The position numbers and the translations under genes were made by a program. Of a stretch of DNA of 32,123 nt, positions 1-11,392 are shown piece by piece. Under the pieces are notes generated by a model. That model saw only the letters and a list, made by a program, of their open reading frames with translations. It was not told where the DNA came from and did not search any database. Location: the NCBI GenBank assembly GCA_018398765.1, contig JAHBMJ010004107.1:1-32123 (forward strand). The letters run 5' to 3'. Position 1 is the first letter of the stretch, and every line of letters begins with the position of its first letter. Origin of the DNA: Chromera velia. Lineage: Eukaryota; Sar; Chromeraceae.

Positions 1-2383
1 GGGGGGGGGCGTGAGGTGGGGTGCGAAGGGGATGGGTGGGATTCCTGTGTATCTGCAGGATGAAAAGAAGGGTGGGGGGCATTCACGTGCGGGTGTGTCA
101 TGACGTTAGCTTGAGGAGGTGGGGGGGGCTCTGTATGGGGTTGGTGTGACGGGATTGAAGGGACGTGGGGGGGGTGCGTGTGGGTGGAGACTGGTCCCGG
201 AAGGGGGGCACCGCCGTGATGCATTGCTGCAGCAGCGGCGGCGTGGTTATTGGCTGACTGCTGCTGCTGCTGTTGGTGGAGTTCGAAGTCCAAGAGGGGC
301 GTGCTGTGTCTGTAAGCGTCAATGTAGATCTGCTTCTTCTCTTCCCAGATCAGAGCAGCCTGCTTCCGCCTGTCCTCCAGCCACGAGTCCACACTGAAGG
401 CAACACACACACACAGACACACACACACACACACACACACACATCAATGTATATATTAATATAGAAAAAACGCATTTCGTTTTTGTTGACGTACGTCCTT
501 AAAGCCATACAGAAGTCGATAAAGAGTTTTGGGGGGAAGAAAAGAAAATGAACAAAGTGAAAGAAGGAGAAGGATCAGACGGGCACATCCCCTCACAGAC
601 AGAGACAGAAAGAATCTTCTTCGGGATTACAGACGAGCAAAAAGAGAACGACTATTTGGACACAGACCGCCCCAACTATTCGGAAGCTGCGGTACAGGAA
701 TACCAGTCAGAAGAGCGAAGCTAGACCCACAGTTCCCAGAAACTACCCGTCCCCATGCATCCATATAGGCTGCCTTCCATCCTGCCTGCCTGCCTGCCTG
801 CCTGCCATCCTGCCTGACTGACGCTCTCTGCGGCCAATGTGTGGTTTCTGCGAGAATCTGCCGGACCCAATTGGGGGATCTGGCAGTGAACCGCGCGATG
901 TCTCTCCAGAAGCTCCACATGAACTCCTCCTGAAGGAACGAAGGAAGGAAGAAAGGAAGGAAGTAAGCAAGGAAGAAAGGAAACAAGAAAGAAAGGAAGG
1001 AAGGAAACAAGAAAAGAAGAAAGAAAGGAAGAAAGGAAACAAGAAAGGAAGAAAGGAAGGAAACAAGAAAGAAAGGAAGGAAGGAAACAAGAAAGAAAGG
1101 AAGGAAGGAAACAAGAAAGAAAGGAAGAAAGGAAGGACACAAGAAAGAAAGGAAGGGAAACAAAGGAAGAAAGAAAGGAAGGAAGGAGGGACGGAAGGAA
1201 GAAAACAAGAAAGGAAGGAAGGATAAGGTCATTCATGCAGAAATATAAATGTGCATAAAGGTGGATGCAAAGATGAATGGAAACGTGAATGTATACAGGG
1301 ATGGACAGATAGGCAGGGCAAGGAGGAGGGGGACTCACAAACGGAGCTGAGCCAAGATGCGGCATTTCCAGATGCCCATTTACGTGAATAAAAGATCACA
1401 TGTGTAGACTTCTATGCAAATGCGTGTCTGTGACACACGTATGTCTCCCGCCGTGTCTCCCCCCCATTTGTGTTTATTTTGCATGAAAAAAGAGAGAGCT
1501 TATTTATCCCCTTTTGACAACCCCACCGACCCACCGGAGTGTCCCACATCTTCTCCTGAAGAAACGAGTCCCTCACTCTTGGCCCTGCCTTCCTATAGCC
1601 CCCCCCGGCCCTTTTGGGGGGGTTCGCTTTCTCCTTGGCGTAGTTCTCAGAATAGGTCTCCTTGTTAGTCCAACAGGCGTTCCTCTCTAACCACGCATTC
1701 ACGTAGTCACGAGAAGCTCGGTCCGCTTCCCTCTTCGCCTTCCTCTTTTGAGAGAGATTCGCACGTTTCCTCTCATCCTCCCCCACCGCCGCACTCAAAC
1801 TGGACCCCCCCCGTCTCACCGGAGCGGCCGTGTGTCCTTCCACACCCGACGCTCCTGCCCGAGTGTGCTGTCGAGAGGGAAAGTCTTCATGATCATGATG
1901 CTCAGCGTCTGATGCAGATGCTTCCTGGTGCGCATGCAGATGCTCATTCACCTGCCCCTCCCCCCTCCCGCCTGCCATCGTTTCTGACGGAAAGGCCCCA
2001 ACAGAGGACCCAGGCATGGAGGGCCCCGGCATAGGGGGAGCAGAGGAGCCTTGTTGGTCAAGTGCAAATGCCCCCGTCCCTTCCCTCCCTTCCCCCTCAC
2101 CGTGTCCGTGTGCATGCGAATGAATCCCCCACCCCGTCTCCCCCACGCCCCCATTGGCTAACCCCTGCACAAACACCCCCTCCCCCTCCCCGTGATGGGG
2201 CAGATGCGAGTGGTTGTGGCCATTGCGTCCCGACCCTTCCCCGCCGTGCACCTGGTGTGACGTTCTGTCTCTGTCTCTGGTGGGAGAGTGCGAATGCATA
2301 GGGGGAATGTGCGACTGCCCATGCCGTGTCGGGCTCTGATTTCTGTACTGCGGCGGAAGACACGGAGGTCCCCCAGGTCCCAT
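1..2383 (-). CDS. His/Gln/Ala-rich low-complexity protein, unknown function (3' end off window)
   Basis: Not recognised. Three minus-strand exons join in frame: 2383-1535 (acceptor CTGCAG ending at 2391, donor GTGGGT, phase 0), 929-823 (acceptor TTCAG after a long pyrimidine tract, donor GTCAGT, phase 2) and 393 to the left edge (acceptor CTTCAG). The first ATG is at 2383 in exon 1; an upstream coding exon is possible because the frame stays open back to the acceptor at 2390. Residues about 15-200 are Gly/His/Pro-rich with HSHAHGHGEGEG-type patches. Then comes a basic stretch (SQKRKAKREADRASRDYV) and a Trp-rich, charged, probably helical segment crossing all three exons (NAWLERNACW, EEFMWSFWRDIARF, VDSWLEDRRKQAALIWEEKK). 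The last exon continues with a poly-Gln run, a poly-Ala run and His/Pro-rich sequence. The charged helical core with homopolymer flanks suggests a nuclear regulatory or scaffold protein, but no domain can be named. The gene model is better supported than any function. Confidence 0.6.
402..443. repeat. (AC)n microsatellite at a 3' splice site
   Basis: AC dinucleotide tract just upstream (minus sense) of the acceptor for the exon that starts at 393. On the coding strand it reads as a GT tract leading to the CTTCAG acceptor. Confidence 0.9.
781..1224. repeat. CTGC repeat and GAAA/GGAA purine tract flanking exon 2 of the left gene
   Basis: 781-806 is a CTGC tandem repeat just past the donor of exon 929-823. 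933-1224 is about 290 bases of almost pure AG sequence built from GAAA, GGAA and GAAACAA units. On the coding (minus) strand it is a very long polypyrimidine tract ending directly at the TTCAG acceptor of exon 929-823. Long open frames inside it are artefacts of the repeat. Confidence 0.9.
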
Positions 2384-3701
2384 CGGCACCCTGCAGACAG
2401 AGACAGAAGGAAGGACATCAGTCCGACTGACAGACAGGCAGATAGACAGGCAGGGTGCAAGAATCAGTCTGTCTCCATGCACAGTCAGTTCTGTATCTCT
2501 GTGTCACAAACCCTTCCTTCCAGGCACTAACACACAATCCCGTGAACTGCTGCCGTCCCACAGAGCAACCGAGTTCCGAGCACGCACATGAGTCAAATAG
2601 GCCCGAACAACCAGTGCCGTGCAACGAGCAGAGAGAGTGCGCAATGTCACATCCATCGCCATCAGATAGAGTTTGGGCATTCGTGCAGACGTTGTGGGCG
2701 ACCTTCTGCCACAAGCAGCACATCAGAGCCCCCAGCCGATATTTCTACTTGAAATGAATACTAGCAACACAAAGAGGGATATTGTGGTGCAGAGAGAGGG
2801 CACAACACTAATAAATCATCTGACCTGTCTGAGGCGCTGTGGTGCATCGTAGCAACAGACAGCTAGAGGAACAGATCCTGCAGTTGCGAAATTTTGCGAA
2901 AGAAGCACTGCGCTCTCATACTGACGAAAGACGTTGCCAAACCCGAAGCATTTCGTACATTCAACCTCAAACTGCGAAGCATTTTGTGAAGAGTCAAGCT
3001 CGCACGTCTTGTCTCAGTGCCACTCTATTGAATGGAAGACTCCCAGCCAGCTATCTCGAGCATTAATTCCCTGACCTTTCTGCCGTGGCCCCCTCCTTTG
3101 TTATTTGGTGGCATGCCCCGTGGCCCCCGAAAAACTCTTTTTCACCACCGGTCCGGCCTGGCCGACTCATGCAGTGCTGAGTGCACTCTGTCCTATATCT
3201 GACGCACTCCATACGAATGGCCCGGAAAGCGAAATTAACTTTAGACTCGGAATTAACTGGAGTCGGAAGTGCTCGAGTTTTGTTAAGTGCCCTCTCGGCA
3301 ATATTTCCGGGGCAATGATGAAATTGCGTGCGTCATGCAGTTTTTCAATGGAGATTCAGCATGTACGTCAACATCCGAGGTCTCCCACCTCAACTCTTTG
3401 TAAGTGCCCCTTAGCTATGCTTTCTAAGCCATCCTACGAGATACACCTAACCAGTTGGGTAAATGCCTCAGGGGGCCTTTTAGGGGGTCCACAAATTTAA
3501 ACTATTGGGGGCTTAGGCATGTCTTATGCAGGTGTATGCATAGGGCGGGAGCCACGGCAATACACACGAAGTATAGTACTTTTCAGGACCGTGCGAGCAT
3601 GCACTTGCAACTCCGTGCGAGTTACTTAATGTAGAATATAGGAGGCTTAGGCTACGATCAGGGAAGGGACATCTACTTCATAGGAAAGTCTCTCAGTCAA
3701 G

Positions 3702-3732
3702 GAAGTCGGAATGATCGGCTGATTCCGACTTC
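3702..3732. repeat. Perfect inverted repeat (11-bp arms, 9-base loop)
   Basis: Arm GAAGTCGGAAT at 3702-3712 is exactly complementary to ATTCCGACTTC at 3722-3732. The RNA of either strand would form a stable hairpin. It lies about 230 bases past the end of the copia-like reading frame in its own orientation. Confidence 0.85.
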
Positions 3733-3759
3733 TGTGTAAAGGTCAGTCAATCTTAAACG

Positions 3760-3779
3760 ATCAATTGGATGCAATTGAT
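3760..3779. repeat. Perfect inverted repeat (8-bp arms, 4-base loop)
   Basis: ATCAATTG at 3760-3767 and CAATTGAT at 3772-3779 are exact complements. This second hairpin lies 27 bases from the one at 3702-3732, so the two may belong to one structural element. Confidence 0.7.
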
Positions 3780-3958
3780 TCGACTCTGCAACATGGATCC
3801 GCATGAGCCGTGCGTCCCAGGCCCGGCCAGGGAATGTCGGTCCCAGCGCGCGCCGTCTCCCGATCGTATGCACGCCTGCTCAACTTCACAATCACCCCCC
3901 ATGGATTGGCATACATCGAACACATGAATCAATCCATGCAAGAGGCAGAGCAGGCAAG

Positions 3959-4700
3959 TCATACATGCAGGAATTTAGTCTGTCTATCGGCATGCTGAGA
4001 TCCTGTAGGCACCCACTTCACATTCGCGTTCAACTCTTTGATCATTCCATGAGTGTAATCAAACTCCCCCTAAAATCGAGGCTCACTCATGGACTGGCCA
4101 CTCACGAGTTGAAATATGAGTAGCTGAGAATCACTCACCATAATGACAGGAATCTCATACCCGAACAGCTTCTTCAATAAATCCCTGTACCGGTATGCTT
4201 CCTTGCATCCATCTCTCAGAGCCAGAAGCTCAGCTGCAGTGGTACTACCAAGCTTTTTGCCTTCTCCTTTCGACCTCTATGCAACCGTATTCACATACCC
4301 AAGCGCACAAAGGTCCTTCAAGGCAGACTGACTCACTATCTGGAATTCAAGTCCCTTCCTTCCTGTCTTCTCTGACAACTTATAGGATGCATCGACCCAC
4401 CCCACCAAGACAGGATGCTCTCCTTCCTTCAATCCCTTCAACTCAAGAGCACGATGCGTCTGCTAAGCATAAGCAAGTGCCTTGTCAACCGCATGAAGGG
4501 AACGAGCAGATGGACGAGAGTTGTTCTTTGAGAGAGCAGAAAATAGGAAAGAAAGATGTGGCTGACTCTTTACCAACCAACCGAGCTTCCCAACTTTCTC
4601 TTGATGCTGCTTTTAAAGAGACATGTCGATCTCTTCGTCTGCTAACACAAGGAGATCTTTGTCTGTCAGCTTGACTGCTTTCTTTATCTCTCCCTCCCCT
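3959..4700 (-). mobile_element. Degenerate Ty1/copia-like retrotransposon fragment (RT C-terminus and RNase H)
   Basis: One minus-strand frame runs from about 4700 to the TGA at 3961-3959 with no frameshift but with in-frame stops (TAA at 4615, then three TAGs). The order of motifs matches the end of a copia polyprotein. First comes the RT/RNase H connection, with a segment like VGKLGWLVKSQPHLSFLFS. Next is the RNase H first strand, VLVGWVDASYK, carrying the catalytic Asp. Then come STTAAELLALRDGCKEAYR with the catalytic Glu, VMVSDSQLL with the next Asp, DYTHGMIKEL, and WVPTGSQHADRQTK, the usual C-terminal phrase with the last Asp. The upstream RT catalytic core, integrase and gag were not found, and no LTR pair was recognised on either side. 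The copy therefore looks truncated and dead. Copia type is established from motif order; family within copia is not assigned. Confidence 0.8.
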
Positions 4701-7502
4701 CCCGGAACAAGAGATGCAGCATACTGACCCTGACATCTGACTCGGAGAAGCCCTTGCCAGAAACCAGTAGAAGCAGTGAGAAGCGGAGAGAGAGGAGAAG
4801 GCCGGAAGGCAAGAGATTGAGACAGCACAAGAAGTTCAAGAAGTGTGGGGGACAGAGATCAGAAGACAGTCAGTCTGAAATGGTGATTCAGAAGTATACG
4901 AATGAAGCAGAGAGAAATGAACAGAGAGAAAAACGAAGGAAGAAAGGACAAAAGAGTACTAGAAGAACGAAAGCAGATTCTCAAACAGTGAGCAGTCGCA
5001 GTGGGTTGGAAAGTTTCTTGATTGAAGAGCCTTTCCAGGTGGCAAGGCCATCAAAACTTGAGGAAGCCTCTAGGAAAAGAAACTGCAGCAATGGCAGTGT
5101 TCCTAAGCAAGAGGTGGCAAGCCGAGGGGGGAGTGCGAAACACCCTTCCATAATTTCTACTAAACAAAGACAAGAAAGAAGCGAAAGAAGAGAAAAAAAA
5201 AAAATGTTTAGGACGTTCAGGCCTAAGAGGTGAAGGGAGAGAGTCTTGGAAGCAAAATTTAATCGACCAGAGAGTGGAGTGCTTCGATCGCAGTGTATAT
5301 GATCGAACTCTTCGTAAACCTATAGAAGATAGCAGCTCAACACGTGACTCCCTTCCTCACAGCGACAAAAAGGAAAGAGGCAGACGATTCCAGGCATTAG
5401 ATAAAGGGGAAGGAGCAGCAGCCTCTCCATACAGCAGCAAAGTCGCCCGACGCTCTGGGGCCGCGCTCTGACAGAGTCTATGACAGAGTAGGAAAGGACT
5501 TTAAAAAGAAAAAAATGAGGAGATAAGGGGTGTGGACGTCTCCTCCTAGGAAATCAAATTTGAATAAGACTTTGGAGGCGTTGAAGGAGCGAAGACCGGC
5601 CGTAGATTGAAAAGATTAAAAAAAAAAAAGGAGAGTGAAAGGGAATTGAAGGAAGGAATTTGAAGGAAGAAAAAGAAAAGAAATACTAATCAGATAATCA
5701 AAACGACCTGCATAAAAAGAAAAAAACAGTCACAGTGATGTAAGCATCAGTAAGAAGACTCATTGACAAGAAAGCGTAAAGAAGCAGGGATGTAAAGTAA
5801 AAGACTCGAATTAAGGTGGGGAGAGCAGAGGAGAGGAAGCGAGAGGAAGTGAAGGCTTGTGACAGCTTGTGAGCTCGTCAGATGAGGGGTGGGCGAAAGG
5901 GTTGGCGCCACTACCGGGCGGGCGCGCCCACCTTTCCAAACATCCGCTGCCCTTACTCACAGGAGTACGTCTGGCAGGGCCACGGCATGCTATTGAGGTA
6001 CCGGGGCCACAATCTGTTTCTGGAAGCGAATTAATTGAATTAAACAGCATGTATGTATTAAAGAGATACAGATTAAACAAAGACACCAAACAATAATAAG
6101 AGATGGAAGAAGACAACAGACCCGGACCGACAGTTCCTTACGTGTCTTGTGTGAATAAAAGACTAAGGCTATCACCCAAGACTAGCCAACCTCTTCACTA
6201 AAGATGCGTTTTCTCTCCTCCCTTTATACTCTTACCTGTTTGTCTACAATTTTTGCAAGAGAATTTGATGCGTTTGAACTCGGCATAATAACATTAAATA
6301 ACATTAAAAAAGGACTAACTACACTAGTAACTACAGTAGACTGCACAATTGGCCGTAAAGCTGTAGCTGCAAAGATATATGAACATGGGCAGCAATAGAC
6401 TTTTTGGTACTTTTTAGAGAAATAATCAAAAGAGACTGTCATAGAGAGCCTTTCTCTTCTCCTTAGCTCCTAATCCCTTTTGGCATTTGCATACAGCTCA
6501 TACATACTAACTAATAATGATGTGTTTCACTTTATCTATTGGAAACTCTCCCATGACTCTCCCTCATTCGCCCTCATTATATGCTAACCCATGCGCACTC
6601 AATTCCTTTCTTACCTCCTAGTTTACCCTAGCTTACCTCTTCTTCTATCATTCTGTCAAGGCCATCTCTCTCCACTTCCTGTCTTCTTTTCTTTGTGTGG
6701 GTGTTTTCTGATACCCTTTTCAATGTAAACGTTGTCCGCCTTCAATAGCTTTCTATTAAGACATACGATTTTTTTCGGTAGCCTTTGGCTACCTTCGATC
6801 AAGACTAAGACTATCTTTGGCAGCGTTTGATCAAGCATAGCTCAGTGTCAGGGGGGTAATTCTATCGTTTTTATCTCTGATCTACATTTCTCTTTGTATC
6901 TCTTTGTTCCTACCTAATCATCTCTTTATCTTACATCTCTCCTCCTTTTCACCACTTCCTTCACCACTAACGGTTTAGGGTATGAAAGGATTAGAAAGGA
7001 TGATCTTTCTTTCTCTATTCTTTAATTTTATTTCTGTATGATGATTGAGGTTTTTGTTATACATGCCGCGTCCCCGTGTATGAGGGGCGGATCTAGCCTA
7101 GTCTGTCAAAAGGTTCCGGTTCGTCCCGTCTGTTCTGATTCTGTATTATTTTTCTGTTCTCTTCTATGTGTTATTCATTCATTCATTCATTCATTCATTC
7201 ATGCACTATACAGTACTTACTTAGCCCTGCATGCAATGCTAGTTACCAATACACGCCCGGAGAGCTAGGCGATAAGAAGAAATGCTAGTTAAGCTGAGGG
7301 GCCTGCTAGCTGGAATCGATCGATCAAAGAAAAGCAGAAGAAAGCAGACTGAGCTTTCGACAAAACATCCATCATCATCCATCCGCGCCAACGACCCACT
7401 CGGATCGATCAAGTTTGCCAGAGACATCTATAGAGACGTTGAATCTGATTCGACTGCCAAGTTGCCAGCACGCAGGTGAGGGCCCCAGAACGCATATTAA
7501 TC
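4701..7502. other. Gene-poor stretch, purine-rich then AT-rich
   Basis: 4750-5820 is strongly purine-rich on the plus strand (Lys/Arg/Glu/Ser-rich chance frames). 5870-6010 is a short GC-rich island. 6040-7160 is AT-rich with only short frames, including one of 64 codons at 6204-6398 that starts with a hydrophobic, signal-like stretch but has no other support. Nothing here is recognisable as a conserved gene. It may contain remains of the copia-like element or of another transposon. Confidence 0.4.
7173..7202. repeat. (ATTC)n microsatellite
   Basis: Seven to eight perfect tandem ATTC units in intergenic sequence. Confidence 0.9.
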
Positions 7503-8244
7503 ATGGCTGGTGTGCGGCCTCCCTCGGGATTCCAGAACAAAATCCACGGAGACGCTGGCCAAGACGGCGTTGGCAGAGTCTAGCAGCGGCTACGCTTCCC
7601 GCTCTGTCCCTGCGGCATTCCCCCACAGATTCTTCCGTGATAATGTTCTCTTTCTCGGGTTTCCTTCAGCGGCTCTTTACAGGGCGGCATCGACGAAGGA
7701 AACTCGTCCGGCTGTTGGGGTGGGTGTGGGCCCAGAGCGCTGATGCACTCCACTGGTTGGACTACCGGTGCGCCTTGGTGCTTTTTTATGCCCGTTCCCG
7801 TTTCTTCTCAATAATTCCCGATATCCTGAGGCAGGGTGCCTGCCTTTTCATGATACAGCGACCGGCACACGAGGTGTCCCCTCCCATTCCGTTGGGATAC
7901 GGGAGGGAGTACCTCGTTTCGGCAGGGGGAAGGGAGACGGCAGACAGAGACAGGGCGTGGAGCGAGGCAGCGGGAGGGTCTGAGAAGAATAAGGGGAGCC
8001 CGCAGAGAGATAGAGACAAAGCAGTCAGGAGGGGAAACGAAAACGCTGCGGGGAGAGGCGCCACGAGGGGAATTGGTCTGTGTCCTCTAGCTGGCTTCAC
8101 TCTCTCTCTCCACCTTAATTCTCTTCGGCCCTCCGCATCAGACTGCAGCGACCATGCCCTCGTATCTGTGAATTTCTGCTTGTCTGCTGTGAATGTCGAG
8201 CTTGCTTGCTTGGTCTCTTCTTGTGTTTCTTTATTCAGGCACAA

Positions 8245-8245
<1 letters not shown>

Positions 8246-8291
<46 letters not shown>

Positions 8292-8309
8292 TGCGTGAGT
8301 GTTAAGGGG

Positions 8310-8348
<39 letters not shown>
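8246..8348. repeat. (GT)n, (GTGC)n and (GA)n microsatellites upstream of the small acidic-protein gene
   Basis: 8246-8274 is a GT tract that changes into GTGC units up to 8297; 8317-8348 is a GA tract. They precede the acceptor-like CTTGCAG ending at 8367, so they probably lie in a 5'-UTR or first intron. Confidence 0.9.
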
Positions 8349-8350
<2 letters not shown>

Positions 8351-8438
8351 TGTACGTGTGCTTGCAGGGCCGGGGCTCGGGATTGGCACCACCGTTCCTC
8401 ACTCACAACAACAGCACCAGGGAGGCAGGGGGAGGGGC

Positions 8439-10415
8439 ATGGAGGAAGAGGACGAGGCAGAAGCAGAGCCTCTCTCTGAGGTGGGTCTTTGTCGTAGGGG
8501 TGTGTGTGTGTGTGCGTGTTTTGGTGTTTGCACACAAGTAAGTAAGTAAGTAACTAAATAAATGAGTAAGTAAGTAAGTAAATGAGTAAGTAAGTCAGTA
8601 AGTAAGTAAGTGTGTCTGTGTGTGTTTGTACATATGTATGCGTACGCATGAATGTGTTGTCTGAGCTCTTCTTCAGCGACCTGGATCGAAAGGGGGTTTT
8701 TCACCATATCATCGTCTTTTTTGTTTTGGCTGTGAAATGAGCACTTCTTTTGCTTGGTAAATGAATCAGCCATTCCATCATCTTCGCACTGACTCATTCA
8801 GTCGGTCGGATATACAGTCACCCAGCAACTCCCTTCCTCACTTCCTGCGTCAATTCGATGGAGAACGAATGCTTTTGTGCCCCTTTGTGTGTTTGTGTGT
8901 GTATGTGTGTGGAGGGGGGGGGGATGGGTGGGTGTGGATCATTGGGTGGGTGTGTGTGAGTATGAGTTCTTGTGTTAAATCTTCAGTCATAGTCGTGAAG
9001 GTCGATTTGAGCATACGTATCCGGGTGGATGCGTCGGGGTCTCTGTGCGTATTCTTGTGCGTGCAGCCAGAGGACGAAGACCTCGAGGTCGACCCTTCAC
9101 TGTCAGTGCCCCCCCACCCTGACTCTTCCGGACAGAGAGGCACGGTCACTTCTGGGATGCTCTCTGCACTGGCAGCTCTTGCCAGAGTTCCTCACCAACA
9201 GTGAGTTTAGTTTGTCTTTGTCTTCCCTTTCCTGGAGGGACTTGTTTGTTTGTGCGGATTTCTCAAAATCGACTTCTTCGCAAGGCCTTGAAGGCTCTTG
9301 AGTGTACGTAGTCCCAGGAGTTCGTCTTCCATCAGCGACACCCCACCAAAAATGTGACGGCTCCGCACTCGTGTCAATGTATGCCCCCCCCACCAACGGC
9401 AATCGCCCATTCCAGCTCCCAAAAAAACGCTCTGCCTGTTTTCGAATGAAGAATAAGCAATCGCAGTTGCATCGATCGCACGAACAGGAAAGAACCAGAC
9501 AGGAAGGCCGACAAAGAGAAGAAGCTATGGCGGAGGCAGAGCCGGATGAATGAAGAGTGAGATGACATTTTTCAGTACCACATTTTCCCTCTGTGCTTCG
9601 ATCCTCTGCATTCGCGCTCCGATGAGTCTTAATATCTCATGGATGCGCAAAGCAAAGATACGAATATTCTCATGCTTGTTTTTGTGCGGAATACATATTG
9701 CAGAGGAGACGTGCGCCCGGCTCCACCAGCCCCGCCCGCCCCTGCTGCTGCTGCACGCCACCACCCCCGGGCGGTTCCTTCACATTCTCAGCACCAGGCC
9801 GGTGGGGGACCCGACGGTCTGGGAAGCTCTCAGTTTGTGGACTTGGAGAAAATGAAGAGAATGGAGGAACAGGTCAGTGGGTCGGTCGGTCGGTCGGTCA
9901 AGGAAGCGAACTGCATGCGCCTTTATGCCTGCCTGCCTGCGTGCCTGGGTGCCTGTTGAAAAGAAAACAAGCGAAAAAGAGTCAATCCACAATGCCTGAC
10001 TGTCAGTGTTCATGTGTCCGCTCCCCGACTACCTGCCTGCCTGTCTGCCCGTCCGTCCGTGAGAACCGTTGAGAGAACAGAAAAAAATCTCATCTCACTG
10101 TTTGAAGGGCAGAACAGTCTGCAGCCGTACACACAGACAGGGAGAATGGAAAGGAAAGAAAACGCAAAATGCCACAACCAGTGTGTCCATCTATCGTCAA
10201 ATGTAGAGAAGGAACGGAGAGGTGGGACGAAAATCATACAAGACAATCTGCCTGCCGCAAGACGAAGAGGGAAGAGGATACATACAGGCTACCTGGGGGG
10301 AGTTCTTGAAAGGCACGTGCTCTCTGCTGACCAGCATGATCATCTCTCTCCTGTTGAGGGCCAGCTTTGTTGCTCTCTCTCTCTCTCTCTCTCTCCCCCC
10401 CCCTCTCCCTCTCCC

Positions 10416-10448
<33 letters not shown>

Positions 10449-10775
10449 TCTCCCTCTCTCTCTCTCTCTGTGTGTGTATTTGTTCGTTCGTTCACGTTAG
10501 TTCGTGGGCGTAGTCGGGGTCGGAGCAGAGATGGAAGAGGGGAGGCAAGCAAACACATACGCACACACATATGCACAAGCACGTACCGAGAGAAGACAGA
10601 GAAGAAGAGGGAGAGAAAGAGTCTGCCGGCTAACGAGTCAAAGTATAAATCTTCTTTGTACACTATCCACATGTATTAATACCGTCTGTCTGCGTGATGG
10701 TGTTGTTTCTTGCAGCTGGCGGCGCTGGCGGCTGAGCTTTCGGCACTGAAACAATTTTCTCCTCCGCCTCCCTAA
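8439..10775 (+). CDS. Small acidic protein with C-terminal coiled coil, unknown function
   Basis: Not recognised. Four plus-strand exons join in frame: coding part 8439-8480 of an exon whose acceptor ends at 8367 (donor GTGGGT, phase 0), 9067-9200 (acceptor GTGCAG, donor GTGAGT, phase 2), 9704-9872 (acceptor TTGCAG, donor GTCAGT, phase 0) and 10716-10775 (acceptor CTTGCAG, stop TAA). With the ATG at 8439 the coding length is 405 bases, or 134 residues. The frame stays open 5' of this ATG to 8368, so an upstream first exon is possible; an ATG at 7503 followed by VRPPSGFQNKIHG is a candidate, but no junction of the right phase was found. The N-terminus is acidic (MEEEDEAEAEPLSE, then PEDEDLEVD), the middle is Pro/Ala/His-rich, and the C-terminus (FVDLEKMKRMEEQLAALAAE, then LSALKQ) is an amphipathic heptad helix before a PPPP end. 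A small coiled-coil adaptor is likely. The predicted splice sites and phases carry the call, not homology. Confidence 0.6.
8536..8612. repeat. (AAGT)n microsatellite in intron
   Basis: Imperfect AAGT/AATG tandem units in the intron between 8480 and 9067. Confidence 0.9.
10374..10470. repeat. (CT)n and poly-C tract in intron
   Basis: CT tract at 10374-10394, CCCTCT units, an uninterrupted run of about 30 C ending at 10446, then more CT. It lies in the intron between 9872 and 10716. The G-rich minus strand could form a G-quadruplex. Confidence 0.9.
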
Positions 10776-11362
10776 AGAAGAAGGGAGAGCCCTGGGCAAA
10801 AAATAATGATCCTCTCTCTCTCTGTCGCTCCCCACAGTGACTTTCTTTCCATCTGCGTGTCACTTTTCCTTCGTTAGCGTGAAGGAGTGGGGACAGAGAG
10901 AGGGGGGATGAGAGGGGTGCAGGTTTGGTTTCCCTTCCTGCCTTGCCGTTCCCTTTGCCCGCCTTATCTGATCTATACCGATCAGAACGGAACCTGGTCT
11001 TTTCTGACATTCTCCTGAGTCGGCCTGTAAATCCTCATCGAGACCCAATGCCCGCAGGCATGGGTCAGAGGATGTCAGTAATACTTGTACCATCGTTGTA
11101 TAATGGAGGCGTGCACGCAAAAACACAAGTGGAAGTTCGTTCTTGGGCTTCGTTACTATCGTCACGGTTAGAGTCCGTTAAACTGGTCTTGTACCATGCA
11201 AAATGGGTCAAATCGGGAAACTGGGCGGAAATTCATATTCAATGTGCCATATTGATATTATTTTGATAATTATTATATTATTACTTATAGCGGTTTTATG
11301 AATTCAAAAGTGTATGTTACTAGAAGTGTTACGAAGTGACTTCAGGGCAGTGATCAGTGATG

Positions 11363-11392
11363 ACCCTAGGTGATTAGGATTAGGATTTATGT
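11363..11392. repeat. Dispersed AGGATTAGGATT repeat, copy 1 (partial)
   Basis: Contains GATTAGGATTAGGATTTATGT, matching the repetitive end of the copies at about 14020 and 15187. The CCGAGGTCCA end seen in those copies is not present here. Confidence 0.4.

Larger units (their letters stand above)
2391..3958. other. Intergenic stretch without recognisable gene
   Basis: Only short open frames lie here, none with recognisable protein character or splice support. Part of it may be the 5' flank of the left gene. The part below 3959 may be remnant downstream sequence of the copia-like element. A short phrase resembling GTAAGTGCCC recurs at about 3275 and 3400. No tRNA-like cloverleaf or rRNA was seen. 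Confidence 0.5.

Noticed and set aside
743..1365. Long minus-strand frames rich in Phe/Leu/Ser over the AG-rich tract
   Set aside because: They are pure translations of the GAAA/GGAA repeat and have no splice or start support; the tract is better read as an intron.
4754..5233. 159-codon Lys/Arg/Glu-rich plus-strand frame
   Set aside because: Composition follows the purine-rich strand, there is no recognisable motif, and nothing nearby supports a promoter or splicing.
7415..8305. 296-codon plus frame upstream of the small acidic-protein gene
   Set aside because: It ends in GT and GTGC microsatellites; composition is irregular, and two other frames are also partly open here. Only the acceptor at 8367 and later exons chain in phase.
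10014..10679. 221-codon plus frame with Ser/Pro runs
   Set aside because: It crosses CT and poly-C tracts within an intron whose flanking exons join in phase.
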